Shown here piece after piece: positions 1 to 7,582 of a stretch of 64,000 bases of DNA. Both the position numbers and the translations under genes were made by a program. The notes under the pieces are model-generated. The model had not been told where the DNA came from. It did no database searches and was given only the letters and a program-made list of their open reading frames with translations. The first letter of the stretch is position 1. The number at the start of each line of letters is the position of its first letter. This DNA is from Alphaproteobacteria bacterium. GTDB lineage: Bacteria; Myxococcota_A; UBA796; UBA2385. The stretch is taken from contig JACKEY010000013.1 in assembly GCA_020632755.1 (NCBI GenBank), positions 112,408 to 176,407 of the forward strand. Reading direction: 5' to 3'.

Positions 1-1
1 G

Positions 2-850
2 CAGCGCAAGCTCGACGCCTACGACGCCGAGATCGCCGAGTTCGAGCGCGCCCACCCCGTCGGCGCCTACGAAGCCGCCTACGGCCGCTACGTGCAGCTC
101 AAGACCTTCCGCCAGGAACACCTGGAGCGGCGTCCGGACGACCGGACCTACATCGCCGAGCACCGCGAGATCACCTGGCCGATGCAGTGCACCACCCTGT
201 CCGGGCGGGCCCGCGGCCGGCTGCAGCTGGTCGGCCCGGATCGCGGCGTGGCCGTGCAGGCCGACGTGCCCGAGCGCAGTGGCTGCCAGCACGACCCGGT
301 GCCCGCGCTGGGGCTGGAGGCCGCGGACACCCGGCCCCAGGAGCGCTGGCTGGTCGAGGGTGACGGCCCCGAGGCGCTGGTGGCCGCAGCCCCCGGGCCG
401 GCGCAGAGCCTGCTGCGCGCGTGGTGGGCCGAGCGGCAGCTGGCCGATGCCACCGATCCCGTCGAGCGGGCGCTGCGGCAGGCCTGGCTGCAGGGCGAGG
501 GGCAGCCGCCGCTGGTGCTTCCGGAGGGCCCGCTGGTCGGCACGGCGGTCGGTCCGGGCGCTGCGGCAGCCCCCGCCATGGCGGATGCGCCGCCGCCCGC
601 CGCGGGCAGCTGGCAGGACCTGCTGCTGCAGGCGGACGCGTGGTGCGACGCCTACGACCCCGGCTGTCCCCACCTGCGCAAGGTCTGCGAGCTGCAGCTC
701 CTCGATGGCCTGCCCGCCCTGGCCGACCTCTGCCCTGCGCGGCTGGCCGTGCCGGACGATCGGTACCTGCCCATGGCGCAACCGTCCGCGCTGTGGGCCG
801 CCTGCATGGCCCGGGACGGCCAGGACGACGCCGCCCTGCGCTGCTGGTAG
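2..850 (+). CDS. Hypothetical protein, 5' end cut by window edge
   Basis: The reading frame is open from base 2, so the start lies outside the window; 282 codons are visible before TAG. A GTG at 92 is in frame but has open coding sequence before it and is unlikely to be the true start. The visible N-terminus is helical and charged (YDAEIAEFERAHP). The middle is Ala/Gly/Pro-rich, and the C-terminal 70 residues carry five cysteines and several Leu/Ala-rich helices. No domain is recognised. It converges on the cytochrome gene with about 9 bases between the two stops, so the two are not co-transcribed. Reality of the gene is moderately supported by frame length and codon bias; function is unknown. 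Confidence 0.55.
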   Translation, partial: QRKLDAYDAEIAEFERAHPVGAYEAAYGRYVQLKTFRQEHLERRPDDRTYIAEHREITWPMQCTTLSGRARGRLQLVGPDRGVAVQADVPERSGCQHDPVPALGLEAADTRPQERWLVEGDGPEALVAAAPGPAQSLLRAWWAERQLADATDPVERALRQAWLQGEGQPPLVLPEGPLVGTAVGPGAAAAPAMADAPPPAAGSWQDLLLQADAWCDAYDPGCPHLRKVCELQLLDGLPALADLCPARLAVPDDRYLPMAQPSALWAACMARDGQDDAALRCW

Positions 851-859
851 GCGGCGCGC

Positions 860-2656
860 TCAGCGGCCCTCGCGCCGCTCCACGATCTGCAGCGCCTGCT
901 GGATCTCGGGGTCGTCCGGGGCGAGCGCCGCCGCGGCCCGGACGTCGGCCGCCGCCTGGTCGCTGCGGCCCAGCCGCACGCGGCACAGCGCCAGGGCGTA
1001 GCGCAGCCGGCCGTGCGCGGGGTTCCGGGCGACCGCGTCGACCAGCAGCGCCTCGGCCTCGGTGTCGCGGCCCTGCTGGCGGTACAGATCCGCCAGCCCG
1101 CCCGCGGCGGTCGGCAGGGCGGGATCGCGGGCCAGGGCGGCCAGGTAGTCGGCCTCGGCCCCCGGCAGGTCATGGGCCCGCATCCGCACCTCGGCCCGCT
1201 GGACCCGGGTGCCGGCTTGATCCCAGCCAGCACGGAAGAAGGCCTTCAGCTCGTCCTCGGCGAGGGCGCGGGCGACGGCGGACGCGCCGAGCTCGGCGTC
1301 GTCGGCATCGACCAGCAGCATGGCGGCCTGGATGCGCACGACCCGGGCGGGGTCGGCCAGCAGCGGGGCGGCATGGGTGATGCGCACCTCCTTGGGGGCG
1401 CCGTCCAGCAGGGCCAGGGCTTCTGCCCGCAGCGGCGCGGCCTCGTCCCGCAGCAGGGCGGCGACGGCCGGCAGGCGCGCCGGTCCCATGTCCGGGGCGC
1501 ACTTCGCCAGGGCCGCCTGGCGCAGCCCCGGGGGCTGGGCGCTGTCGACCGCCAGCGCCAGCCGCGCGTCGATGTCGCCGTGGACCAGGGTGTCGACGGC
1601 GGGGGAGGGGACCAGGAAGCGGTGGTCCGGTCGGGCGTCGATGGCCATGAAGGTCGTCGCGGGCATGTGGCAGGAGACGCAGTCGCCGCCGGCGTCCGAG
1701 GCTGCGTGGCTGCCGGGGGAGGGGCTCGGGTGGCAGTCCCGGCAGAGCGCCTCGGCGGGCTTGCGCAGCGCGGCCCCGTGCCCGTCGTGGCAGTGGGTGC
1801 AGGTCACGCCCGCCCGGGCCTTGGCGCTCTGCTGAAAGCTGTTCCAGGTGAACGCCTCCTGCTGCTGGCTGCCGTCGGGGGCGAAGGCGGGGGGCACGGC
1901 GGCCGCCAGGCGCCAGCCGTCGTCCAGGTCCTGCTGGGGCGACACATTGGCGGAAAGCGGCGTGGCCAGGGCGTGGCAGGGCGCGCAGGTGCGCGCGGTC
2001 ACGGGCGCCAGGGCCGCCTGCGTGGCGACGTGGGCGCTGCCGGGTCCGTGGCAGGCCTCGCAGCCGACGCCGTCTTCGGCCCAGGACAGGTCCCAGCGGT
2101 CGGCGTCGACGTCGTAGGCACGCGCCAGGCCGGTGACATGGCAGGCGGCGCACTGGTGGGTCCAGCTCTGTTCGGGGTGGGCCCAGTGGCTCGCGTCGGC
2201 CGGGTCGTCGCTGCTGGCGCCCTCCGAGGGGTCGAACCAGCGCTGGCCGCCGGCCGCGACAGGCCGCGTGTCCCAGGCCAGGGGCAGCACCTGCAGCCGC
2301 CCGCCCTCGCCCTCGACCAGCAGCTGCTGCAGCGGGTCGTGGCCCAGGGTGCCGACGACGGGATGCGCCGCGACCAGCGCGGCGACCGCCGGATCCGACA
2401 GGTCCCCGCGCACATCGCCGGGGCCGCCCTGGGCGTGGGCGTGGTCGGACCCGGCCCAGGCGGCGTGCTGCTCGGCGTGGCAGTCGCGACAGGCGGCGGA
2501 TCCGACGAAGGTCGCCTCCTCGACGGGCGCCGCCACGGCAGCGGCCTCCTCCGCAGCCGCCTCCTCCGCAGCCGCCTCCTCCGCAGCGGCCTCCTCCTCC
2601 GCCCCGGGATCGTCCGGAGCGGGCGGGGAGGCGCAGGCCAGCAGCAGGAGGAGCAC
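860..2656 (-). CDS. Heptahaem c-type cytochrome lipoprotein with HEAT and TPR repeats
   Basis: 598 aa. Seven CxxCH haem-binding motifs lie at about residues 56-60, 169-173, 199-203, 224-228, 286-290, 305-309 and 326-330, as in cytochrome c554-type multihaem proteins. Residues about 360-480 look like HEAT/PBS-type helical pairs, and about 500-595 are TPRs. The GTG start gives MLLLLLAC, an extremely short lipobox-like signal, then an Ala/Glu repeat linker (residues 19-47). A stop four codons upstream of the GTG leaves no earlier start. The likely role is periplasmic electron transfer with a protein-docking tail; the partner is unknown. It lies 25 bases after the giant exported gene and may share its transcript. 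The haem motifs are seen directly; the redox role is inferred from them. Confidence 0.88.
   Translation of the reverse strand: MLLLLLACASPPAPDDPGAEEEAAAEEAAAEEAAAEEAAAVAAPVEEATFVGSAACRDCHAEQHAAWAGSDHAHAQGGPGDVRGDLSDPAVAALVAAHPVVGTLGHDPLQQLLVEGEGGRLQVLPLAWDTRPVAAGGQRWFDPSEGASSDDPADASHWAHPEQSWTHQCAACHVTGLARAYDVDADRWDLSWAEDGVGCEACHGPGSAHVATQAALAPVTARTCAPCHALATPLSANVSPQQDLDDGWRLAAAVPPAFAPDGSQQQEAFTWNSFQQSAKARAGVTCTHCHDGHGAALRKPAEALCRDCHPSPSPGSHAASDAGGDCVSCHMPATTFMAIDARPDHRFLVPSPAVDTLVHGDIDARLALAVDSAQPPGLRQAALAKCAPDMGPARLPAVAALLRDEAAPLRAEALALLDGAPKEVRITHAAPLLADPARVVRIQAAMLLVDADDAELGASAVARALAEDELKAFFRAGWDQAGTRVQRAEVRMRAHDLPGAEADYLAALARDPALPTAAGGLADLYRQQGRDTEAEALLVDAVARNPAHGRLRYALALCRVRLGRSDQAAADVRAAAALAPDDPEIQQALQIVERREGR
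2538..2599 (-). repeat. 15-bp tandem repeat inside the cytochrome gene
   Basis: About four copies of a 15-base unit (plus strand gcctcctccgcagcc) encode the EEAAA repeats that link the lipobox to the first haem motif. Copy number could vary by slippage without shifting the frame. Confidence 0.7.
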
Positions 2657-2681
2657 GCCCGCAGGCTACCTCCTCCGCCCG

Positions 2682-4967
2682 CTACAGCGGCGAGTCGAGC
2701 AGGGTCAGCCAGCGCACCGTCGCGATGAACAACAGGAAGCCGGCGCCGCAGCCGCCCATGACCAGCACGACCTTCGCCAGCGGGTTGCGGGCGGTCCAGG
2801 CGAAGTCGTCGGGCTCGCCGTCCTTGCGGCGCGCCCACCAGGCCTTGAGCGCGGGGGCGAAGCGCGCGGGCCGCGGCACCCAGCCCTTGCGCCACAGCAG
2901 CGCGGCGCCGCCGACGATGCCGACCAGCCACAGGATCCCGCGGGCCGGGGTCTCGAGCCAGCCCTGCCAGTACCAGGTGCTGGCGGTGACGGATCGGTCC
3001 GCGGCGACCCAATAGCGGGCGGTCGCCATGCTGCGGCCGGTCTTGGGGAGCTCGATGCGCACGGGCATCGCGCCGGTCTCGGAGCTGCCGGAGCTGCCGG
3101 CGCCGGCCAGCTCACCGACGGTGAAGCCGTCGCCGTTGCCGTCGAAGGTCCCGAGCCCGGCGGCCGGCGGCTGGTACCACTCGCCCGAGCGGTAGACCGT
3201 CTGGGCATCGACCTCGCCCTTCAGCGCCGTGTAGTGGTGCTTCGCGGGGGCCCAGACGGTCCACCGCAGGCTGGACACGGGCAGCTCGAAGGCCGGTAGC
3301 TCCAGCGCCTTGCGGCCGAACAGGCCCATGGCGTCGCCGTCCTGCTCCAGCACCAGCTGCAGGGTGAAGGGCTCGAGCCCGCCGGCGCCTTCGCGGCTGC
3401 GCTCCAGGGGGAAGCGCAGGGTGCCGTCGTCGCTGCGGCCGGGCTTGACCGGCTCGCCGGACAGCAGGGCGCTGCGGACCTCGACGCCGTCGGGCAGCCG
3501 GATGGCCAGGCTGTGGCGCAGGCGGTTGCGCAGGGTCACCCGCACGTCGGTCAGCAGGCGGCCTTCTTCGGACAGCACGGTGTCGGCGATGACCCGGTCG
3601 ATGCTGGCGCTGGCCGGCTCGACGTCGGGCAGGCGGGTGGCCTGCAGCCGCACGCTGGCGTCGGGGCTGTGGACCCGCCAGGCCCGCAGCACCGGGGACA
3701 CCGCCGACTGCACCACCTCGAAGGGCAGCTGGCGCACGTCGACGGCGGCGGCCTGGTCGCGGCCTTCTTCTTCGAGCTGCAGGGTGCCGGGGACCTCGAC
3801 CCCCAGCCAGCCGTACTGGCGCTCGGCGCCGATGGCCTGGGGCAGGGCCACGTCGAAGCTGTCGCCGCTGTCGGCGGCGTCGCGCCGCAGCCGCAGGCTG
3901 ATCTCGTAGCGGCTGCGGATCGGGAAGGCGGTCTCGCCGCGCAGCAGTGCGCCTTCGTCGCCCTGGTCGTCCAGGACGTAGCGGAAGGCGCCCTCGCCGT
4001 CGGCGTCCACCACGGTCCAGCCCGCCGGGATGCGCAGGTCGAAGGTGCGCTGGCCGGCGTACAGGATGTTGTAGCGGACCACGGCGAACAGCTCGTGGCT
4101 CTCTTCTTCGACGCTCAGCAGGCCCAGGGTCTCGGCGTAGACGCGGGCCTCGCGGCCGCTGTCCTCGCCCAGGTCCTTGAAGCCGACCAGGTGGATGCGG
4201 CTGGTGGGGGCCAGCACGGCGTCCAGCCGGGTGTGGCCGGCCCGGCTGGCGACGCTGGACTGCACGGTGCCGCGCAGCCGGGGCTCGAGGCCTTCGGCCG
4301 CGAAGTCGCACTGCACCTTGGTGACCGGGGTGCGGGCGACCTGCAGCTCGTACTCCAGGCTGCCGCGGCGGCCGCTGCCGGGCACCAGCAGGTCGAGCTC
4401 CAGGCGGCGCTCGCCGACGCCGTCGGTGACCCACACGTGGTAGCCGTCGCGGCTGGAGAGGGGCAGCGGCTTGCCGTCGGCGGTGGCGTCCACGACCACG
4501 ACGCGCTCGCCGACCAGGGGCACGGTCTTCCAGGCGTCTTCGCCGGACAGGGTCACGTCCAGGGTCAGGTGCAGCCGCAGGGCGCTGCCGTCGGGCAGGG
4601 CCTCGCCGCGGTAGCTGCTGGCGCCGAGCACCACCAGCGGGCCGGCGGAGCCGTCGCGGGACATGGCGGTCAGCGCGTCCTGGGCGGCTTCCCAGCGGTC
4701 CAGGGGGACCTCGGCGCGCGGGGCGCCCGCGCCGGCGGGCGGGATCTCGATGGTCATCGACTCCGAGACCGCGTCGGCAGCGGGCATGAGGCGCGGCGCG
4801 GCCTGGATCGGCTCGGCGTAGTTGTCCCGCATGATGTTGTCGAAGCTCTCGGCGGCGCGCTGCTCGCGCTCGAGGTGCCAGGCGGCTTCTTCGGCGGCGT
4901 CGAGGATGTCGGAGCCGGCGAGGGTGGGGGAGGAGGAGGCGAGGGCGAGGACGAGGGGGAGCAGCAT
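2682..4967 (-). CDS. Giant exported beta-rich protein with C-terminal membrane segments (paralogue A)
   Basis: 761 aa from the ATG at 4967. Longer versions of the frame run back into the upstream gene and are rejected because this ATG opens a clear signal sequence (MLLPLVLALASSSPTLAG). A helical segment (about 20-70) precedes a long series of beta-type segments. The C-terminus holds two hydrophobic stretches, about 700-715 (ILWLVGIVGGAALLW) and about 740-755. The start overlaps the stop of the upstream gene (TGATG), so translation is coupled. Its body is homologous to that gene, with conserved elements PLDRWEAA, DGVEVRSALLSGEPVKPG and GLFGRKALELPA. No known domain is recognised and no enzymatic motif is seen. 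The proposed topology is a periplasmic body with a membrane-anchored tail. Confidence 0.85.
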   Translation of the reverse strand: MLLPLVLALASSSPTLAGSDILDAAEEAAWHLEREQRAAESFDNIMRDNYAEPIQAAPRLMPAADAVSESMTIEIPPAGAGAPRAEVPLDRWEAAQDALTAMSRDGSAGPLVVLGASSYRGEALPDGSALRLHLTLDVTLSGEDAWKTVPLVGERVVVVDATADGKPLPLSSRDGYHVWVTDGVGERRLELDLLVPGSGRRGSLEYELQVARTPVTKVQCDFAAEGLEPRLRGTVQSSVASRAGHTRLDAVLAPTSRIHLVGFKDLGEDSGREARVYAETLGLLSVEEESHELFAVVRYNILYAGQRTFDLRIPAGWTVVDADGEGAFRYVLDDQGDEGALLRGETAFPIRSRYEISLRLRRDAADSGDSFDVALPQAIGAERQYGWLGVEVPGTLQLEEEGRDQAAAVDVRQLPFEVVQSAVSPVLRAWRVHSPDASVRLQATRLPDVEPASASIDRVIADTVLSEEGRLLTDVRVTLRNRLRHSLAIRLPDGVEVRSALLSGEPVKPGRSDDGTLRFPLERSREGAGGLEPFTLQLVLEQDGDAMGLFGRKALELPAFELPVSSLRWTVWAPAKHHYTALKGEVDAQTVYRSGEWYQPPAAGLGTFDGNGDGFTVGELAGAGSSGSSETGAMPVRIELPKTGRSMATARYWVAADRSVTASTWYWQGWLETPARGILWLVGIVGGAALLWRKGWVPRPARFAPALKAWWARRKDGEPDDFAWTARNPLAKVVLVMGGCGAGFLLFIATVRWLTLLDSPL

Positions 4968-7450
4968 CAGGCCCTCCGCAGGGCGAGCAGGTTCAGGCCG
5001 AGCAGCGCCACGAAGGCGGCGGACGACAGCAGCATCGGGAAGGCGCCGAGCCACAACAGGCCCCAGGCCAGCGTGATCGTGGCGGCCAGGTTGCGCCAGG
5101 ACAGCAGGTCCAGCGAGGCGCGGGGCGAGGCGAAGCGGGCCGAGACCCGGGCCCGGAAGGCCGGACCGGCGACCCGGACCAGGGACCACAGCAGGGCCAG
5201 GTCGGCGCCCCACAGCACCCGGCGATGCACGCCGAGCACGTGGTGGCCGACGAACAGCAGGGCGAGCATGCCGGCGAACAGGGCGACCCCGCCGGTGGCG
5301 TCACGGCGGCGCAGGGCCAGCCCGACCAGCCCGAAGCTGGCCAGCAGGGCGCCCCAGCGCAGCGGCGGCAGCGCATCGCGGTCGATGAAGGTCACCTGGA
5401 CCCGGGGGGTCTCGCGGCCCAGCAGGATGCGGCGGAACCGGTGGCGATCCCCGGTGAAGGGGAAGTCGCTCATGACCTCCTGGCCGCCCTTGAGCCGGTT
5501 CTGCTCCTGGCGGTAGATGGCCTTGCGCTGGCTGAGGATGCTGGTGTAGCCGCCGTACTCGCTGTCGTAGCCGCCGGCCCAGGCCGAGTGGGACCACATC
5601 GCCCGCTGCAGGTACTGCTTCGCGCGGCGGAAGGGGTCGTACTTGATGGCGCTGACCTGCGAGAGGTTGGCCGAGAAGTGCACGGGGGCGACGGCCTCGG
5701 GCGTGTAGACGTGCCAGGTCGCGGCGACGGCGTCGACGTCCAGGGCCGGCAGGGTCACGGTGCGGCGCCCGGCCAGGCCCAGCGGCTCGCCGGGGGTGCG
5801 CCAGGCCAGCTCGATGACGAAGGTGGACTCGCGCACGGTGGCGCTCTGGGTGGGGATGCGCAGCACCATGCCGGGCTCGAGATCCCAGGCGCTGCCCAGA
5901 CGATCGCTGTTGGCGGACAGGATCTCGGGCCAGCGGCTGGCGTCGCCCAGCACCATGGCCGCGATGCCGCCCAGGGTCTGCCCGGACTGCACGGTGACGG
6001 TGGTGGCGGCGGCGCCGACCCGCTCGCTCTGGCGCAGGGGCAGCAGCAGGTCGCCCTGCGGGGACAGGCCGGGGCGGATGGGCTCGCCGTCGACGAAGGC
6101 GTGGGTGAGCACGGCCCCGGGCGGCAGGGTGGCCTTGAGGTACTGGCGGGTGTTGTTCCGCAGCCGCATGCGCAGCTTGGTGATCTCGGCGCCGTCCTGC
6201 AGCAGGACGGTGCTGGCCTCGATGTCGTCGACGATGGTGCTGGTCAGCTCGAGCTCGCCGTGGCGGGCCAGGGCCAGGGTGACCGACGGCGCTTCCTGGA
6301 AGGCCATGCCCAGCAGCAGCGGGCTGTCGGTGAGCTCGGTGAGCTGCGGGGGAAGGTCGCGCAGGGTCAGCTCGGTGGCGTGCTCCATCGACGCGATGGT
6401 GGCGTCCAGGCCGGCGGGGCCCTGCACGCCCAGCGAGCCGTCGACCAGGGTGGCGTCGGCGGGCCGGGGCACGGCCAGGGCGACGGCCTGGGGGGCGCCG
6501 GTCTCGTCGACCTCGACCGGCAGCTGGAAGTGGACCTGCACCTTGGCGGAGTCCGACACCAGGTAGCGGAGCAGCACGCCCAGGCGGGCTTCCTGGCCGG
6601 GCTCGGGGGGCGCTTCCGTGCGCCACTGCAGCACGGCGTCGCCGGTGACGTCGACCACCTCGACCTCTGGGGGGACGATCAGGTCGAGCCGGTCGACCTC
6701 GCCCTCGAGCACGGACAGATCGACGACCGCGACACCGCGCACCAGCGCTTCGTGCAGGGTGAACAGGGCGTCGACCCGGGCTTCGGTCCGGGCGGGGCCG
6801 AGCGCTGCGTCATGCGCCAGTCGACGGGTCCAGGACAGCTCCAGGTCGCCGCGGGCGTCCAGGTGGCCGGCCAGGCGGGTGCCGCCGGCGATGGGCCGGG
6901 CATCGGTGAGCACGCCGGCCGTCAGCGTGGCGTCGATGTCCGGCTCGGGCACGTCGACGCTGACCCGGGTCGGGCCCGAAGGCGGCAGGTCCAGGTGCAG
7001 GCGCCGGGCGAAGCGATCGTCTTCACGGCCCTGCAGGAAGTCGACGCGCAGCGTGTGCTGGCCGGCGCCTTCGACGCCGACCGTGTACAGCGCGCCTTCC
7101 TGCAGCAGCGAGGTCGGCCGGCCGTCCAGCAGCACGCCGCCGATGGTGGCGTCGGCGTCGATGACCGGGACGCGCACCGGGCCGTCGGTCAGCACCTGGA
7201 CGCGGGCGGTCAGGGTGCCCGAGAACACGCCCTTGCGGAAGGCGCCGTCGACCTCGCGATCGACGTGCAGCACCGTCGCGGGGGGCAGGGCAGGGATGTC
7301 GGCGGCGGCGAGCCCTGCCCGCAGGGCGGCCCACTCGGACAAGGGGATCGTGACGGTGCCGACGGCGTCTCCGCCGGGAACGGCGGCAGCGGGTCGGGCA
7401 CACAGCAACAGCATCGACGCCGCGAGGGCGCCGGAGAGCGTTCGGTGCAT
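4967..7450 (-). CDS. Giant exported protein with inserted LysM domain and C-terminal membrane segments (paralogue B)
   Basis: 827 aa from the ATG at 7450, chosen because it opens a signal peptide (MHRTLSGALAASMLLLCA) and has GGAAG-like bases upstream (GGAAGA, about 6 bases away). A longer form would add 20 uncharacteristic residues. Long beta-rich exported body; residues about 483-535 form a LysM domain (SGQTLGGIAAMVLGD ... LEPGMVLRIPTQ). The region before it (TLPPGAVLTHAFVDGEPIRPG) and after it (PLGLAGRRTVTLPALDV) both align with paralogue A, so the LysM sits as an insertion. The last 130 residues contain several hydrophobic helices. LysM suggests peptidoglycan binding. The pair may form a cell-envelope complex; the function is otherwise unknown. 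Confidence 0.86.
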   Translation of the reverse strand: MHRTLSGALAASMLLLCARPAAAVPGGDAVGTVTIPLSEWAALRAGLAAADIPALPPATVLHVDREVDGAFRKGVFSGTLTARVQVLTDGPVRVPVIDADATIGGVLLDGRPTSLLQEGALYTVGVEGAGQHTLRVDFLQGREDDRFARRLHLDLPPSGPTRVSVDVPEPDIDATLTAGVLTDARPIAGGTRLAGHLDARGDLELSWTRRLAHDAALGPARTEARVDALFTLHEALVRGVAVVDLSVLEGEVDRLDLIVPPEVEVVDVTGDAVLQWRTEAPPEPGQEARLGVLLRYLVSDSAKVQVHFQLPVEVDETGAPQAVALAVPRPADATLVDGSLGVQGPAGLDATIASMEHATELTLRDLPPQLTELTDSPLLLGMAFQEAPSVTLALARHGELELTSTIVDDIEASTVLLQDGAEITKLRMRLRNNTRQYLKATLPPGAVLTHAFVDGEPIRPGLSPQGDLLLPLRQSERVGAAATTVTVQSGQTLGGIAAMVLGDASRWPEILSANSDRLGSAWDLEPGMVLRIPTQSATVRESTFVIELAWRTPGEPLGLAGRRTVTLPALDVDAVAATWHVYTPEAVAPVHFSANLSQVSAIKYDPFRRAKQYLQRAMWSHSAWAGGYDSEYGGYTSILSQRKAIYRQEQNRLKGGQEVMSDFPFTGDRHRFRRILLGRETPRVQVTFIDRDALPPLRWGALLASFGLVGLALRRRDATGGVALFAGMLALLFVGHHVLGVHRRVLWGADLALLWSLVRVAGPAFRARVSARFASPRASLDLLSWRNLAATITLAWGLLWLGAFPMLLSSAAFVALLGLNLLALRRA

Positions 7451-7556
7451 GGGGTCTTCCGGTCGGGGGTCACCGGGTGCATGGCACCCTGGCTGCCGCC
7501 CCTCGACCATGGAAGAACCCGGGGGTTCCCGTGGGTTGTGGAGGTTTCGTGCAGAC

Positions 7557-7577
7557 GGTCGCCCGGCCGGGGCGACC
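7557..7577 (-). terminator. Stem-loop just past the MopE-repeat gene
   Basis: Perfect 8-bp inverted repeat GGTCGCCC/GGGCGACC with a 5-base loop, 5 bases beyond the stop at 7583 in the direction of that gene. No U-tract follows, so it may be an RNA 3'-end stabiliser or a factor-dependent terminator. A second smaller hairpin (GAACCC-GGGTTC) lies nearby at about 7515-7528. Confidence 0.45.
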
Positions 7578-7582
7578 GGTCG

